In this document: positions 1-8,814 of the stretch, piece by piece
Layout: the number at the start of each line of letters is the position of its first letter
Position numbering within the stretch: the first letter of the stretch is position 1
Assembly (NCBI GenBank): GCA_946415375.1
Contig: CAMKSF010000017.1
Coordinates: 1 to 32,788 of the forward strand
Direction of reading: 5' to 3'
DNA from: an uncultured Clostridia bacterium
Lineage (GTDB): Bacteria > Bacillota > Clostridia > TANB77 > CAG-508
DNA length: 32,788 nucleotides
The notes under the pieces: model-generated
Database searches by the model: none
What the model was told of the DNA's origin: nothing
The model's input: the letters and a program-made list of their open reading frames with translations, nothing else
Made by a program: the position numbers and the translations under genes

Positions 1-1
1 A

Positions 2-160
2 ATAACAGGCCGTTGGGCAGCAAATGGAAGATCTGATATAAGTTATGATGAAAGAGTAGCGATGGAAGCAGCATATGTAGATGATTTTTCGATAGTGCAG
101 GATGTTAAAATATTATTAAAAACAATTGCTTGTGTATTAAAAAAAGAAGGAGCAGTTTAA
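2..160 (+). CDS. Priming polyprenyl-phosphate sugar-1-phosphate transferase, C-terminal end (partial)
   Basis: Only the last 52 codons are in the window; the gene starts upstream. The readable peptide contains ITGRWAANGRSDISYDERV, then YVDDFSIVQDVKILLKT and a final KKEGAV. This is the signature end of bacterial sugar transferases (PglC/WbaP/CpsE-type core domain): the G-x-x-x-NGR-(S/N)-x-I-S-(Y/W) loop followed by the Y-V-D/N-(N/D)-(W/F)-S-x-x-x-D-(V/I)-KIL tail. Such enzymes start surface-polysaccharide synthesis by moving a sugar phosphate from a UDP-sugar onto undecaprenyl phosphate at the inner membrane face. It ends 34 bp before glf, so it is likely part of the same operon. Which sugar it transfers cannot be read from this fragment. 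Confidence 0.85.
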   Translation: MTGRWAANGRSDISYDERVAMEAAYVDDFSIVQDVKILLKTIACVLKKEGAV

Positions 161-194
161 AGAGCTTTTCTTTTTTTAAAATAGGAGAAAAACA

Positions 195-1307
195 ATGAAA
201 AAATATGATTATTTAATAGTTGGGACAGGTTTATTTGGAACGACATTTGCAAATCTAGCAAATAAAAATGGAAAAAAAGTGATAGTTATAGACAAGAGAT
301 CAAATGTTGGTGGAAATGTCTTTACAGAGAAAATAGAAGGGATTAATGTACATAAATATGGAGCGCATATATTTCATACAGACGATAAAGATGTGTGGGA
401 ATATGTTAATTCATTTTCTGAATTTAATAGATTTACTAATTCGCCAATTGCAATAATAGGCAATGAAATATATAATTTACCGTTTAACATGAATACTTTT
501 AGTAAAATATGGAATGATGTTATTACTCCAGCAGATGCTTTAAGGCATATAGAAGAAGAGCGAAAAGAAATAGTAGGAGTTCCTAAAAATTTAGAAGAAC
601 AAGCAATATCTTTAGTTGGAAGAACTATTTACGAAAAACTAATCAAAGGCTATACAGAAAAACAATGGAATAGAGAATGCAAGGATTTACCAGCGTTCAT
701 TATAAAAAGATTACCAGTTAGATTAACTTATGACAATAATTATTACAATGACATATATCAAGGAATTCCAATTGGTGGATATACAAAGTTAATAGAAAAA
801 ATGTTAGAAGGAATTGAAATAAGATTAAAAACCAATTTTTTTGATAATGAAGATTACTATAAATCAATTGCAAAAAAAATAGTATATACAGGAGCAATTG
901 ATGAATATTTTAATTTTGCTCTTGGAAGACTTGAATGGAGAAGTTTAAAATTTGAAACTAAAATATTAGATTTAGACAACTATCAAGGAAATGCAGTAGT
1001 TAACTATACAGGACATGAAGTTGAATATACTAGAATAATAGAACATAAACATTTTGATAATACTTGCGTAAGTGACAAAACAGTTATTACTTTTGAATAC
1101 CCATCAGACTATAAAGATGGAATGGAAAAGTATTATACAGTTAATGATGACAAAAACAACGAACTAGCTGATAAATACAGAGAATTAGCCAAAAAAGAAC
1201 AAAATGTAATTTTTGGTGGAAGACTTGCTGAATATAAGTATTATGATATGGATGATACCATATTGGCAGCAAGAAAAAAGGTAGAGGAGGAACTAAAAAA
1301 TGGCTAA
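195..1307 (+). CDS. glf: UDP-galactopyranose mutase
   Basis: Flavoprotein that interconverts UDP-galactopyranose and UDP-galactofuranose, supplying Galf for surface glycans; cytosolic. At 370 residues it is normal length for the bacterial family. The N-terminal Rossmann FAD motif is visible (IVGTGLFGTTFA, residues 8-19, GxGxxG, with the acidic strand end VIDKR near 31-35). The family block NVHKYGAHIFHTD follows at 51-63, then GIPIGGYTKLIEKML in the middle, and the C-terminal half has EYKYYDMDD, typical of the substrate/FAD-binding region. An AGGAG ribosome site lies 7 nt before the ATG. The 3' end overlaps the next gene by 8 bp, pointing to translational coupling. Its presence implies that the polymer made by this locus contains galactofuranose. 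Confidence 0.95.
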   Translation: MKKYDYLIVGTGLFGTTFANLANKNGKKVIVIDKRSNVGGNVFTEKIEGINVHKYGAHIFHTDDKDVWEYVNSFSEFNRFTNSPIAIIGNEIYNLPFNMNTFSKIWNDVITPADALRHIEEERKEIVGVPKNLEEQAISLVGRTIYEKLIKGYTEKQWNRECKDLPAFIIKRLPVRLTYDNNYYNDIYQGIPIGGYTKLIEKMLEGIEIRLKTNFFDNEDYYKSIAKKIVYTGAIDEYFNFALGRLEWRSLKFETKILDLDNYQGNAVVNYTGHEVEYTRIIEHKHFDNTCVSDKTVITFEYPSDYKDGMEKYYTVNDDKNNELADKYRELAKKEQNVIFGGRLAEYKYYDMDDTILAARKKVEEELKNG

Positions 1308-2367
1308 AATTTCAGTTGTTATGCCTATATATAAAGTTGAGAAATATTTAGCTAAAGCAATAGAAAGTGTGTTAAATCAGACTCACAAAGAAATTGAAGT
1401 ATTTTTAATAGATGATGGATCACCAGATAATAGTGGAACTATATGTGATGACTATGCAAAAAAAGATAATAGAATTATAGTAATTCATAAACAAAATGAA
1501 GGAGCTCCTGCAGCAAGGAATATTGCAATTGATAAATCTAATGGGAAGTATATATACTTTATAGATTCTGATGACTGGATAGAAAGTACTATGTTAGAAA
1601 AAATGCATAATCTCGCAGAAAATAATACGGCCGACCTAGTAGTTACAGGTTTTTGCATGGAATACTATGAAAAAGGAAAATATGTACAATATCAAAATAT
1701 AATAAAAGATAGAGTTTATAGTAGTCAACAAGATTTTCGAAAAGAAGCTTACAAGTATTTAAATAACAGTATTTTGAGTTTGCCTTGGAATAAACTTTAT
1801 CTAAGTAAAACAATTAAAGAACACAAAATAAGATTTCCTAATAAAAAATGGGATGATCATCATTTTAACATGGAGTACCTGAAATATGTAAATAAAGTAG
1901 TAATGTCTGATATTACCATGTATCATTGGTACCGCTCAAGAGAAGGCTCTGAAACTATGATTAATTATCAAGACCCTAATATGTTTGAAATTAGAAAAGA
2001 TCATTTTGAACATATTAAAGAACTATATAGATACTGGAACCAAAGTGATTCTGATAGTGTTAATTCAATTAATAGTTACTATATTGGAAGGCTGTTTCAA
2101 TGCATTCAAGAAATATCGGATAATAAAGAAATAAAGCATAAAGATAAAATAAAAAAAATTAGACAGATTTTAAATGATAAAGAAACAAATGAATCATTAA
2201 AGAATTGCAATAAATTATCTTTTAAATTTAAAATATTAGTATTACCAATGAAGGTAAAAAGTATATCAATGTGTCTATTCTTTGGAAAAATAGTAAGTTA
2301 TATTAGAAGATTTTTCCCTTCTTTATTTATAAAAATTAAGGAAAAAGAAGTACACTCTGCAAAATAG
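1300..2367 (+). CDS. Family 2 glycosyltransferase
   Basis: 355-residue GT-A fold glycosyltransferase. Residues 3-12 are ISVVMPIYKV, the usual first strand; LIDDGSPDNS at 36-45 is the nucleotide-sugar binding loop; NEGAPAARN at 66-74 and FIDSDDW at 87-93 (DxD metal site) complete the GT2 signature. The C-terminal ~130 residues are lysine-rich and diverge, with a hydrophobic/basic tail (FKILVLPMKVKSISMCLFFG) that may bind the membrane. It starts inside the last codons of glf and lies 10 bp before the next gene. It probably adds one sugar of the repeat unit to the lipid-linked intermediate. Donor and acceptor cannot be inferred; a Galf transferase role is possible because of the coupling to glf, but not shown. 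Confidence 0.9.
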   Translation: MAKISVVMPIYKVEKYLAKAIESVLNQTHKEIEVFLIDDGSPDNSGTICDDYAKKDNRIIVIHKQNEGAPAARNIAIDKSNGKYIYFIDSDDWIESTMLEKMHNLAENNTADLVVTGFCMEYYEKGKYVQYQNIIKDRVYSSQQDFRKEAYKYLNNSILSLPWNKLYLSKTIKEHKIRFPNKKWDDHHFNMEYLKYVNKVVMSDITMYHWYRSREGSETMINYQDPNMFEIRKDHFEHIKELYRYWNQSDSDSVNSINSYYIGRLFQCIQEISDNKEIKHKDKIKKIRQILNDKETNESLKNCNKLSFKFKILVLPMKVKSISMCLFFGKIVSYIRRFFPSLFIKIKEKEVHSAK

Positions 2368-2377
2368 AAGGAGTATT

Positions 2378-4246
2378 ATGTATAAAATTGAGCAAATAAA
2401 AAAGATAATAGATAAATATGAATATGTTTCTTTTGATATATTTGATACATTGATAAAAAGAAATGTCTATGCTCCAAATAATATATTTGATATTGTAGGT
2501 AGTGAATATAAAAAGAGATATGGAGAAGAAATTAAGAATTTCAAACAAAAAAGAAAAGAAGCGGAAATAATATCAAGGACAAAAAATAATGCTTTTGAAC
2601 CAAATATAGATGAAATATATGATAATTTAAATGTTAGTTCAAAAGACATATCTAGGAAGTTAAAAGACATTGAAATAGAAGTAGAATTAAAAATATGTCA
2701 GAAAAATAAAGACTTATACAGTATTTATAATTATTGTATAGAAAAAAAGAAGAAAATAATAATAGTTTCTGATATGTATCTAAATAAAGAAATAATTGAA
2801 AGGATGTTACACTCATCTGATATAATTAAATATGATTATTTATTTTTATCAAATGACATAAAGCTTAATAAACATAAGGGTAAAATATTTAGATATATTT
2901 TAAATAACTTAAATATCAAAGCTAATGAAATAGTACATATTGGTGATTCTAAAAGAGGGGATTTCTTTTTTGCAAAAATTTATGGAATAAAAAGTATTTT
3001 AATTCCTAAAAGAATAAACAAATTAATGTATTACAAATCAAATTATATAGAAGAAAAAGATTTAAAAGATTATAATAATATACAATCATTTATAAATAAT
3101 AATATAGATTTAAGCCAATCAAACTATTTTAAAATTGGCTATGAAGTGTTAGGTGTTCTGTTATACGGTTATGCTACATGGCTATTAGACATATTAAAGA
3201 AAAAGGATATTAAAAAAGTTTTTTTTCTTTCAAGAGAAGGATATATGCTAAAAAAAGCGTTTGACATAGTCAATGATTCTAATATAATAAGTAATTATTT
3301 ATATGTATCTAGAAGGAGCGTAAGACCTGCTTTATATGAAGTTATTGACTCGTTTTATGACTTTAAAAAAAATATAAAGATTAAAGAAACAACCGATGTA
3401 GACAAGTTTTTGAAAGACGTAGGTTTAGAGGGTGAAAAATATTTAAATATTTTTAAGAAATATAATTACGATTTAAATACAAAGATTCTAAAAATAAAAG
3501 AAATGCCAGAAATTTTTGATGAATTAAAAAATGATATAAAAGAGAATGCTGAAAAAGAAAAAAAGTATTTAATGCAGTATTTATATGAAAATAATTTTAC
3601 ATCAGAATGTGCTATTGCCGATATAGGATGGGCTGGCTCAATGCAAAAGTCTTTATGTAGAATACTAAAAAACAATGATTTGGCTGGTTTTTATTTTGCA
3701 GCTATAAAAAAAATAAAAGATATAAATATGTATAGTTATTATGATAGTTATAGTAAAATTAGGCCGTTTGTACATTTATTTGAAAACTTTTTTTTAGCAC
3801 CACACGGAACAACTATTAAATATAAAAAAGAAAATGAAAAAATTATTCCTTCATTAGACGAGTATGAGTATTCAGAGCAAGAAAACAAATTCTATGATGA
3901 AATACAAAAAGGAGCAATATGTTTTATAAATGATTTTATAAAAAAAGATTGCCAGCAATTTTATAATATTAATTCAAATATAAGTAGTTCTGGGATAATG
4001 ACACTTGGGCTATCTCCTAAAAAGAGAGATATAGATTATTTTAAAGATATTCATTATGTTGAAACTCAAAAGAAAAAAATGATAGAAATGAATAGTACGT
4101 ATAAGTATTTTTTTAATATATCAAAATTTAAAGAAGATTTCTTGAACAGTGGATGGAAAATAGGAGCTTTAAAAAAAGTATTCAAAATTAATTTACCATA
4201 CGATAAAATATACAATTATCTTATGAAGAACAAGGAGAAAGAATGA
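2378..4246 (+). CDS. HAD-superfamily two-domain protein of polysaccharide loci (COG5610-like)
   Basis: 622 residues. Residues ~15-215 form a HAD domain: SFDIFDTLI (18-26, nucleophile candidate D20), IIIVSDMY (126-133, motif II Ser130/Asp131), a lysine-rich stretch near 161-168 and HIGDSKRGDFFFA (187-198, motif IV acidic pair D189/D194). The residue two after D20 is Phe, not Asp, as in haloacid-dehalogenase-like or FDxFDT subfamilies, so ordinary phosphatase activity should not be assumed. The second half contains VFFLSREGYMLKKAF (near 285) and ADIGWAGSMQKSL (near 415), typical of large HAD proteins encoded next to glycosyltransferases. GGAG precedes the ATG, and its end overlaps the next gene by 4 bp (ATGA). 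Function is unknown; a role in modifying or transferring a sugar phosphate is inferred from context. Confidence 0.75.
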   Translation: MYKIEQIKKIIDKYEYVSFDIFDTLIKRNVYAPNNIFDIVGSEYKKRYGEEIKNFKQKRKEAEIISRTKNNAFEPNIDEIYDNLNVSSKDISRKLKDIEIEVELKICQKNKDLYSIYNYCIEKKKKIIIVSDMYLNKEIIERMLHSSDIIKYDYLFLSNDIKLNKHKGKIFRYILNNLNIKANEIVHIGDSKRGDFFFAKIYGIKSILIPKRINKLMYYKSNYIEEKDLKDYNNIQSFINNNIDLSQSNYFKIGYEVLGVLLYGYATWLLDILKKKDIKKVFFLSREGYMLKKAFDIVNDSNIISNYLYVSRRSVRPALYEVIDSFYDFKKNIKIKETTDVDKFLKDVGLEGEKYLNIFKKYNYDLNTKILKIKEMPEIFDELKNDIKENAEKEKKYLMQYLYENNFTSECAIADIGWAGSMQKSLCRILKNNDLAGFYFAAIKKIKDINMYSYYDSYSKIRPFVHLFENFFLAPHGTTIKYKKENEKIIPSLDEYEYSEQENKFYDEIQKGAICFINDFIKKDCQQFYNINSNISSSGIMTLGLSPKKRDIDYFKDIHYVETQKKKMIEMNSTYKYFFNISKFKEDFLNSGWKIGALKKVFKINLPYDKIYNYLMKNKEKE

Positions 4247-5337
4247 GAAAAAAAAGAATATTAGTGTATGGACTTACTTCTTTAATAGGCGGAGTAGAAA
4301 CATATATAATAAATTTATTGAAAAACATTGATAAAAACAAATTTGAAATAGATCTTTTAGTTCAAGATGATATTGTTGGAATAAACAAGGAAAAAATTGA
4401 TGGGGAATATAGTAATATTATTTTTGTTGAAAATTTTAAAAGACATCCAATTAAGGCAATGAAAACTTTAAAAAAAATATATAAAGAAAACAATTATGAT
4501 GTAGTTCATTTAAATCTTGCAACAGCGAGTTCTAGTATGTATGCTCTTCCTTGTAAGATTTATTCGAAAAATACAAAAATACTAATTCATAGCCATAATG
4601 GAAGTGTTCAAAATAGATTTCAACACTATGTATTTAGATTTATAATAAAAAAAATAGCTGATGTTTATATTGCATGTTCAGATATAGCGGCCAAGTGGAT
4701 GTTTGGGGAAAAAATTGTGGATTCGGGTAAAGTTATATTTACTAATAATGCTATACAGACAGAAAGATTTGTTTATAATAATGAAACAAGAGATAAAATA
4801 AGAAAAGAATATAATTTTGCTGATGATTTTGTAATAGGACATGTTGGTAGATTCAATGAAGAGAAAAATCATGTTGGAATGATAAATATGCTAAAAGATT
4901 TTTTAACGAAAAGAGACGATGTTAAATTAGTTCTTATTGGTAATGGAGTATTAGAAAATAAAGCAAAAGAATTAGTAAAAAAATATAGGATAGATAATAA
5001 AGTGTTCTTTTTAGGAGTTAAATCTAATATAAATGAATTCTATCAAGCTTTTGACTTATTTATACTTCCATCACTTTTTGAAGGAATGCCAATTGTTGGA
5101 ATAGAAGCTCAAGCTGCAGGATTAAAATGTATTTTTTCTGATACTATTACAAAAGAAGCTGATATAACAGGAAATGTAAGTTTTATTTCAATCGATGAGA
5201 CTGCAAAGTGGATTGATGAGATTATAAAAATAAGAGATAGCAAATATGATAGAAAGAATATGAGTAAAATATTAGAGGAAAAAGGATATGATTTAAAAAA
5301 AGAAATAAAAAAAATAGAAAAAATATATGAAAATTAG
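4243..5337 (+). CDS. Family 4 (GT-B) glycosyltransferase
   Basis: 364-residue GT-B enzyme with two Rossmann-like halves. The N-terminal domain begins RILVYGLTSLIGGVETYIINLL, the classic glycine-rich acceptor loop followed by G-G-x-E. The C-terminal domain starts around residue 197 with VIGHVGRFNEEKNH and contains the EX7E motif in FEGMPIVGIEAQAAG (E280 and E288), which contacts the sugar-nucleotide donor. It should transfer a sugar with retention of configuration to the growing lipid-linked repeat unit. The ATGA overlap with the preceding HAD gene and the AGGAG of the following gene lying on its stop codon show tight operon organisation. Substrate is not predictable. Confidence 0.92.
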   Translation: MRKKRILVYGLTSLIGGVETYIINLLKNIDKNKFEIDLLVQDDIVGINKEKIDGEYSNIIFVENFKRHPIKAMKTLKKIYKENNYDVVHLNLATASSSMYALPCKIYSKNTKILIHSHNGSVQNRFQHYVFRFIIKKIADVYIACSDIAAKWMFGEKIVDSGKVIFTNNAIQTERFVYNNETRDKIRKEYNFADDFVIGHVGRFNEEKNHVGMINMLKDFLTKRDDVKLVLIGNGVLENKAKELVKKYRIDNKVFFLGVKSNINEFYQAFDLFILPSLFEGMPIVGIEAQAAGLKCIFSDTITKEADITGNVSFISIDETAKWIDEIIKIRDSKYDRKNMSKILEEKGYDLKKEIKKIEKIYEN

Positions 5338-5347
5338 GAGAAAAATA

Positions 5348-6502
5348 ATGGATGAACTGAAAGAAAAAAACAATGCCATGAACACATTATTAATACTAGT
5401 AATATTAATTCCGTTCTTTAAACCTGACATAGTTGCGTCATTTCCAAAGATTAATTACATATTTAATATTTGGATTATCATTAGTTTTGGAATAATAATG
5501 ATAACATATTTTAAAAAGTTAAGAATTAGCAAATTAGTATTATTGTATTTATTATATAATATAATACTTTTATTCTCTACATTAAAGAACAAAGGAAATG
5601 TATTAAAACTTATACTTGATTTATCGTTAAATATGGGTATAATAATGGCTGTAGAAATATATCTTAAGAATAATAAAATAAAATTATTTGGAGTACTTTC
5701 TTTTATTTTTTATGCGTTAACGATATTAAATACAATATCTTTTATTATGTTTCCAAAAGGATTTGCTGTAACGGAGTATTTAAAAACACCAATTTATTTA
5801 CTTGGAATAGATAATAGGTTTTCATTCATGTATATTCCAGGAATTTGTATAATTTCAATTTATGATATGATGAAAAATAAAAAATTAACCAAATTAACAA
5901 AAGCCTATTTTATTATTACGTTTACAACTTTTGTGTATTTTTGGTCAGCTGGTGCTTTAGTTGCAGAAAGTTTATTCATTATTTATTATGTTTTTATTTA
6001 CAAATTGAAATATAAACATTTAACTAATAAATACTTTCCGGTGATTATGGTTTCTTTTGTTGGAATTGTAATTTTAAGAGTTCAAAATATTTTTGAATTT
6101 TTCATTGTTGATATACTGCATAAAGATTTGACTTTTAGTAGTAGAACAAAGCTTTGGGATAGAACTATTAAAATAATAAATAATAATAAGATACTTGGAA
6201 CTGGAATACAAAAAAGCGAATTTACTATTAAGTCAATTTCTGCATATCACGCCCATAGCCACTTTTTAAATATCATGTTCCAATCTGGTATTTTGGGAGT
6301 AGGGATATATATCTATATTGTATTTGAAGCATTTAATAGATTAAATAAGTTTAAAGAAAGCAGAATAGCACAAATTGTTTCTTTTACTTTGTTTGTATTG
6401 TTTATAATGCTAACTGTAGATACATTTGATATAACAGCAAACCTATTTTTAATAATATGTATAGGATTTAATATATCAAGGTTAAAAGAGGTGGAAGAAT
6501 AA
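5348..6502 (+). CDS. Wzy-like O-antigen/capsule polymerase (multi-pass membrane protein)
   Basis: About 384 residues made almost entirely of hydrophobic segments, roughly ten membrane spans, with a long soluble stretch near the last third: FSSRTKLWDRTIKIINNNKILGTGIQ, then SAYHAHSHFLNIMFQSGILGVG. An arginine/G-x-G region followed by an H-x-H-S-H-x-L-N loop is typical of the Wzy_C/O-antigen ligase family. I start at this ATG, not one 21 bp upstream, because an AGGAG placed on the preceding stop codon lies 7 nt before it. It is expected to polymerise lipid-linked repeat units on the outer face of the membrane after flipping by the Wzx protein encoded further downstream. An attachment ligase cannot be excluded from sequence alone. 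Confidence 0.82.
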   Translation: MDELKEKNNAMNTLLILVILIPFFKPDIVASFPKINYIFNIWIIISFGIIMITYFKKLRISKLVLLYLLYNIILLFSTLKNKGNVLKLILDLSLNMGIIMAVEIYLKNNKIKLFGVLSFIFYALTILNTISFIMFPKGFAVTEYLKTPIYLLGIDNRFSFMYIPGICIISIYDMMKNKKLTKLTKAYFIITFTTFVYFWSAGALVAESLFIIYYVFIYKLKYKHLTNKYFPVIMVSFVGIVILRVQNIFEFFIVDILHKDLTFSSRTKLWDRTIKIINNNKILGTGIQKSEFTIKSISAYHAHSHFLNIMFQSGILGVGIYIYIVFEAFNRLNKFKESRIAQIVSFTLFVLFIMLTVDTFDITANLFLIICIGFNISRLKEVEE

Positions 6503-6503
6503 A

Positions 6504-7622
6504 TTGGAAGAAAATGAAAAAAAAATTGGAATAATTACATTATTCAATTGTTACAATTATGGTGCAGTTTTACAGGCATATGCAACATATAAGTATATTG
6601 AATCTTTAGGATATAAAAATGTAGAAATAATTGATTATGAAAACAAATATGAGTCAAAAATGAAAAAAACTTTTTTTTATATATTTAGTGGAAGTATCAA
6701 AGAAATATTTAAGAGAATAATTCAATATATAATATTTGGAAAAAATCGAAATCAGAAAAAAGGCTTTTATAAATTTTTAAAAAATATGAAGAAATCAAGT
6801 AATACATACAAAAGTGAAAATGAATTAAAAAAAACAAATTATAATATTTTGATTTCAGGAAGCGACCAAATTTGGAATCCAAATATCTTCAATGGAATAG
6901 ATACAACATATTTATTGAGCTTTTCAGAAAATGCTAAAAAATATGCTATATCTTCAAGTGCTGGAAGCTATAAGTATTCAACAGGCGAAAAAGAAATAAT
7001 AGTAAAATATCTAAAAAAATATTCTGGAATTTCTGTAAGAGAAGACAGCTTGAAAAATCAATTAAAAGATTCAATTAAGGATATTTTTGTTTCGACAGAT
7101 CCAACTTTGCTATTATCAAAAGAAGACTGGTTAAATAGTATGCCAAGTAATAATAGATATAAAGAAAAAGAATCAGAGTATATTTTGGTTTATATAGTGG
7201 ATGCAAATTTAAAACAATATATTGACGAAATAAAGAAAATAAAGGAAATAATAAAAAAAGAGGTATGGTTTATTACTCCATATAAGTTTAAAATGAAATA
7301 TATTGACAAAAATATTGTATCTGCTACACCAGAAGACTATTTATCATTGATTGAAAATGCTGATTTCATAATAACTAACTCCTTTCATGGAGTGGCTTTT
7401 TCTACAAATTTTAAAAAAAGATTTATTGCTTTGGAGAATCATAAAAATCCAAATAGGGTTAAGAACTACTTGGAAAGAATAAAACTTGAAGATAGAATTA
7501 TAAAAAATAGTGATGATATAGAAAGAATAGATATAAATAAAATAGACTTAAAATACTATAATGATTTAGAAAAAATAATTAATAAAACAAAGCAATGGAT
7601 AGGTGATAAAATTGGACAATAA
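6504..7622 (+). CDS. Polysaccharide pyruvyl transferase family protein
   Basis: 372 residues. The N-terminal IGIITLFNCYNYGAVLQAYA and the central ISGSDQIWNP, AISSSAGSYKYS and GISVREDSL match the pyruvyl transferase fold (PF04230), and TNSFHGVAFS holds the conserved S-x-H-G active-site loop. Members add a pyruvate ketal from phosphoenolpyruvate to a sugar of surface polysaccharides (the CsaB/WcaK group). This subtype is regularly paired with the iron-sulfur protein encoded next. It starts at a TTG (codon 2 GAA) with AGAGGTGG about 10 nt upstream; no ATG fits. One base separates it from the previous stop and it overlaps the next gene. Whether the chemistry is really pyruvylation is inference from the family. 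Confidence 0.85.
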   Translation: MEENEKKIGIITLFNCYNYGAVLQAYATYKYIESLGYKNVEIIDYENKYESKMKKTFFYIFSGSIKEIFKRIIQYIIFGKNRNQKKGFYKFLKNMKKSSNTYKSENELKKTNYNILISGSDQIWNPNIFNGIDTTYLLSFSENAKKYAISSSAGSYKYSTGEKEIIVKYLKKYSGISVREDSLKNQLKDSIKDIFVSTDPTLLLSKEDWLNSMPSNNRYKEKESEYILVYIVDANLKQYIDEIKKIKEIIKKEVWFITPYKFKMKYIDKNIVSATPEDYLSLIENADFIITNSFHGVAFSTNFKKRFIALENHKNPNRVKNYLERIKLEDRIIKNSDDIERIDINKIDLKYYNDLEKIINKTKQWIGDKIGQ

Positions 7623-8814
7623 TATAACTTGTGTAAAAAAAAGCTGCTTTGGATGTGGATTATGTTTTAATAAATGTCCATATGAAGCAATTAAATTAAA
7701 TGAGGATATAGAGGGTTTTTTATATCCAGAAGTTTTAAGCAATAAGTGCAAAGAATGCGGTGTGTGTATAAGTATATGTCCTGCTATTAATAAAACGGAA
7801 ATAGATGAAGAAAACTATAAAAAAAAATGTTATATGGGATTATCAAAAGATAATCAAATATATATGAACAGTGCTTCTGGCGGATTTGCAACAATATTAT
7901 CAAAATATATTATAGAATCAGAAAATGGAATTGTTTATGGATGCAATCTAGACGAAATTGGAAAAGTAAGACATATAAGAGTAAATAAGTTAGAAGATTT
8001 AAATAAGTTACAAGACTCAAAATATGTGCAAAGCCAAATATTTGATATATTTAATAGTTTAAAAGAGGACTTAAAACATAATAAAGTACTTTTTATAGGG
8101 ACCCCTTGTCAAGTGGATGCAATTAAAAAAAGCTTAAACAAAAACGAAATAAATAACTTATATACTATAGATTTAATTTGCCATGGAGTTCCAAGCCCGG
8201 GTTTTTTTAGAAAATATATCCAATTTTTAAGCTCTAAATACAGAGAAAAAATAAAAAAATATAGATTTAGAAATAAAGTGAATTTTGATAAATGTGGATT
8301 TATTTCTAGAATAGATACAGAAAACAGGAAAAGAATGGTTTTTACAGATGACGATATATATTATAGAGATTTTCTCGAAGGTAAGAATTATAGATTATCT
8401 TGTTATGAATGTAAATATAAGAACGAAATAAGAGTTGGAGATTTTACAATAGGAGATGTTGCATCATGGGAAAATTATTATGATTTTTATCCTGAAAAGA
8501 CATCATCGCTGATTATAATAAATAATTCAAAGGCATATACTCTTTTTAATAGGATGAAAAATAACATACTTTATAGAGAAATTTCGTTCGAGAAAGAGAA
8601 AAAGCTGAATATAGCGTTAAGTCAAAAAAACAGAATTCCAGAGGAAAGAGAAAAGATTTATGAAAAGTATAATGAACTAGAATTTTATGAAAATGAAGTA
8701 TTAAAAGAAGTTAAATTTAAACTAAAGATAAAAAATATATTAAAAAGAATAATACCATTTAAAATAAGAATAAGAGTAAAAAAGCTTATAAGAAAGATGA
8801 AAAAAAATGAATAG
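7612..8814 (+). CDS. F420-hydrogenase beta-subunit-like iron-sulfur protein of polysaccharide loci
   Basis: About 400 residues. The N-terminus has two complete 4Fe-4S ligand sets, CFGCGLCFNKCP and CKECGVCISICP, each CxxCxxCxxxC. A FrhB/FdhB N- and C-terminal domain follows, with ASGGFATILSKYI, the nucleotide/flavin-type block LFIGTPCQVDAIKK, DLICHGVPSPGFF, and the late CYECKYKNEIRVGDFTIGD. The family (coenzyme F420 hydrogenase/dehydrogenase beta subunit) appears widely in bacterial capsule loci next to pyruvyl transferase homologues, in organisms without F420. I prefer the TTG start because AGGTGAT lies just upstream; a GTG nine bases earlier would add three residues. The expected role is flavin/Fe-S redox chemistry on a sugar or substituent; the substrate is unknown. 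Confidence 0.8.
   Translation: MDNNITCVKKSCFGCGLCFNKCPYEAIKLNEDIEGFLYPEVLSNKCKECGVCISICPAINKTEIDEENYKKKCYMGLSKDNQIYMNSASGGFATILSKYIIESENGIVYGCNLDEIGKVRHIRVNKLEDLNKLQDSKYVQSQIFDIFNSLKEDLKHNKVLFIGTPCQVDAIKKSLNKNEINNLYTIDLICHGVPSPGFFRKYIQFLSSKYREKIKKYRFRNKVNFDKCGFISRIDTENRKRMVFTDDDIYYRDFLEGKNYRLSCYECKYKNEIRVGDFTIGDVASWENYYDFYPEKTSSLIIINNSKAYTLFNRMKNNILYREISFEKEKKLNIALSQKNRIPEEREKIYEKYNELEFYENEVLKEVKFKLKIKNILKRIIPFKIRIRVKKLIRKMKKNE

Noticed and set aside
7603..8814. Evidence for methanogen-like F420 metabolism or a hydrogenase
   Set aside because: The FrhB-like domain is common in bacterial polysaccharide loci and no F420 or hydrogenase genes are present.
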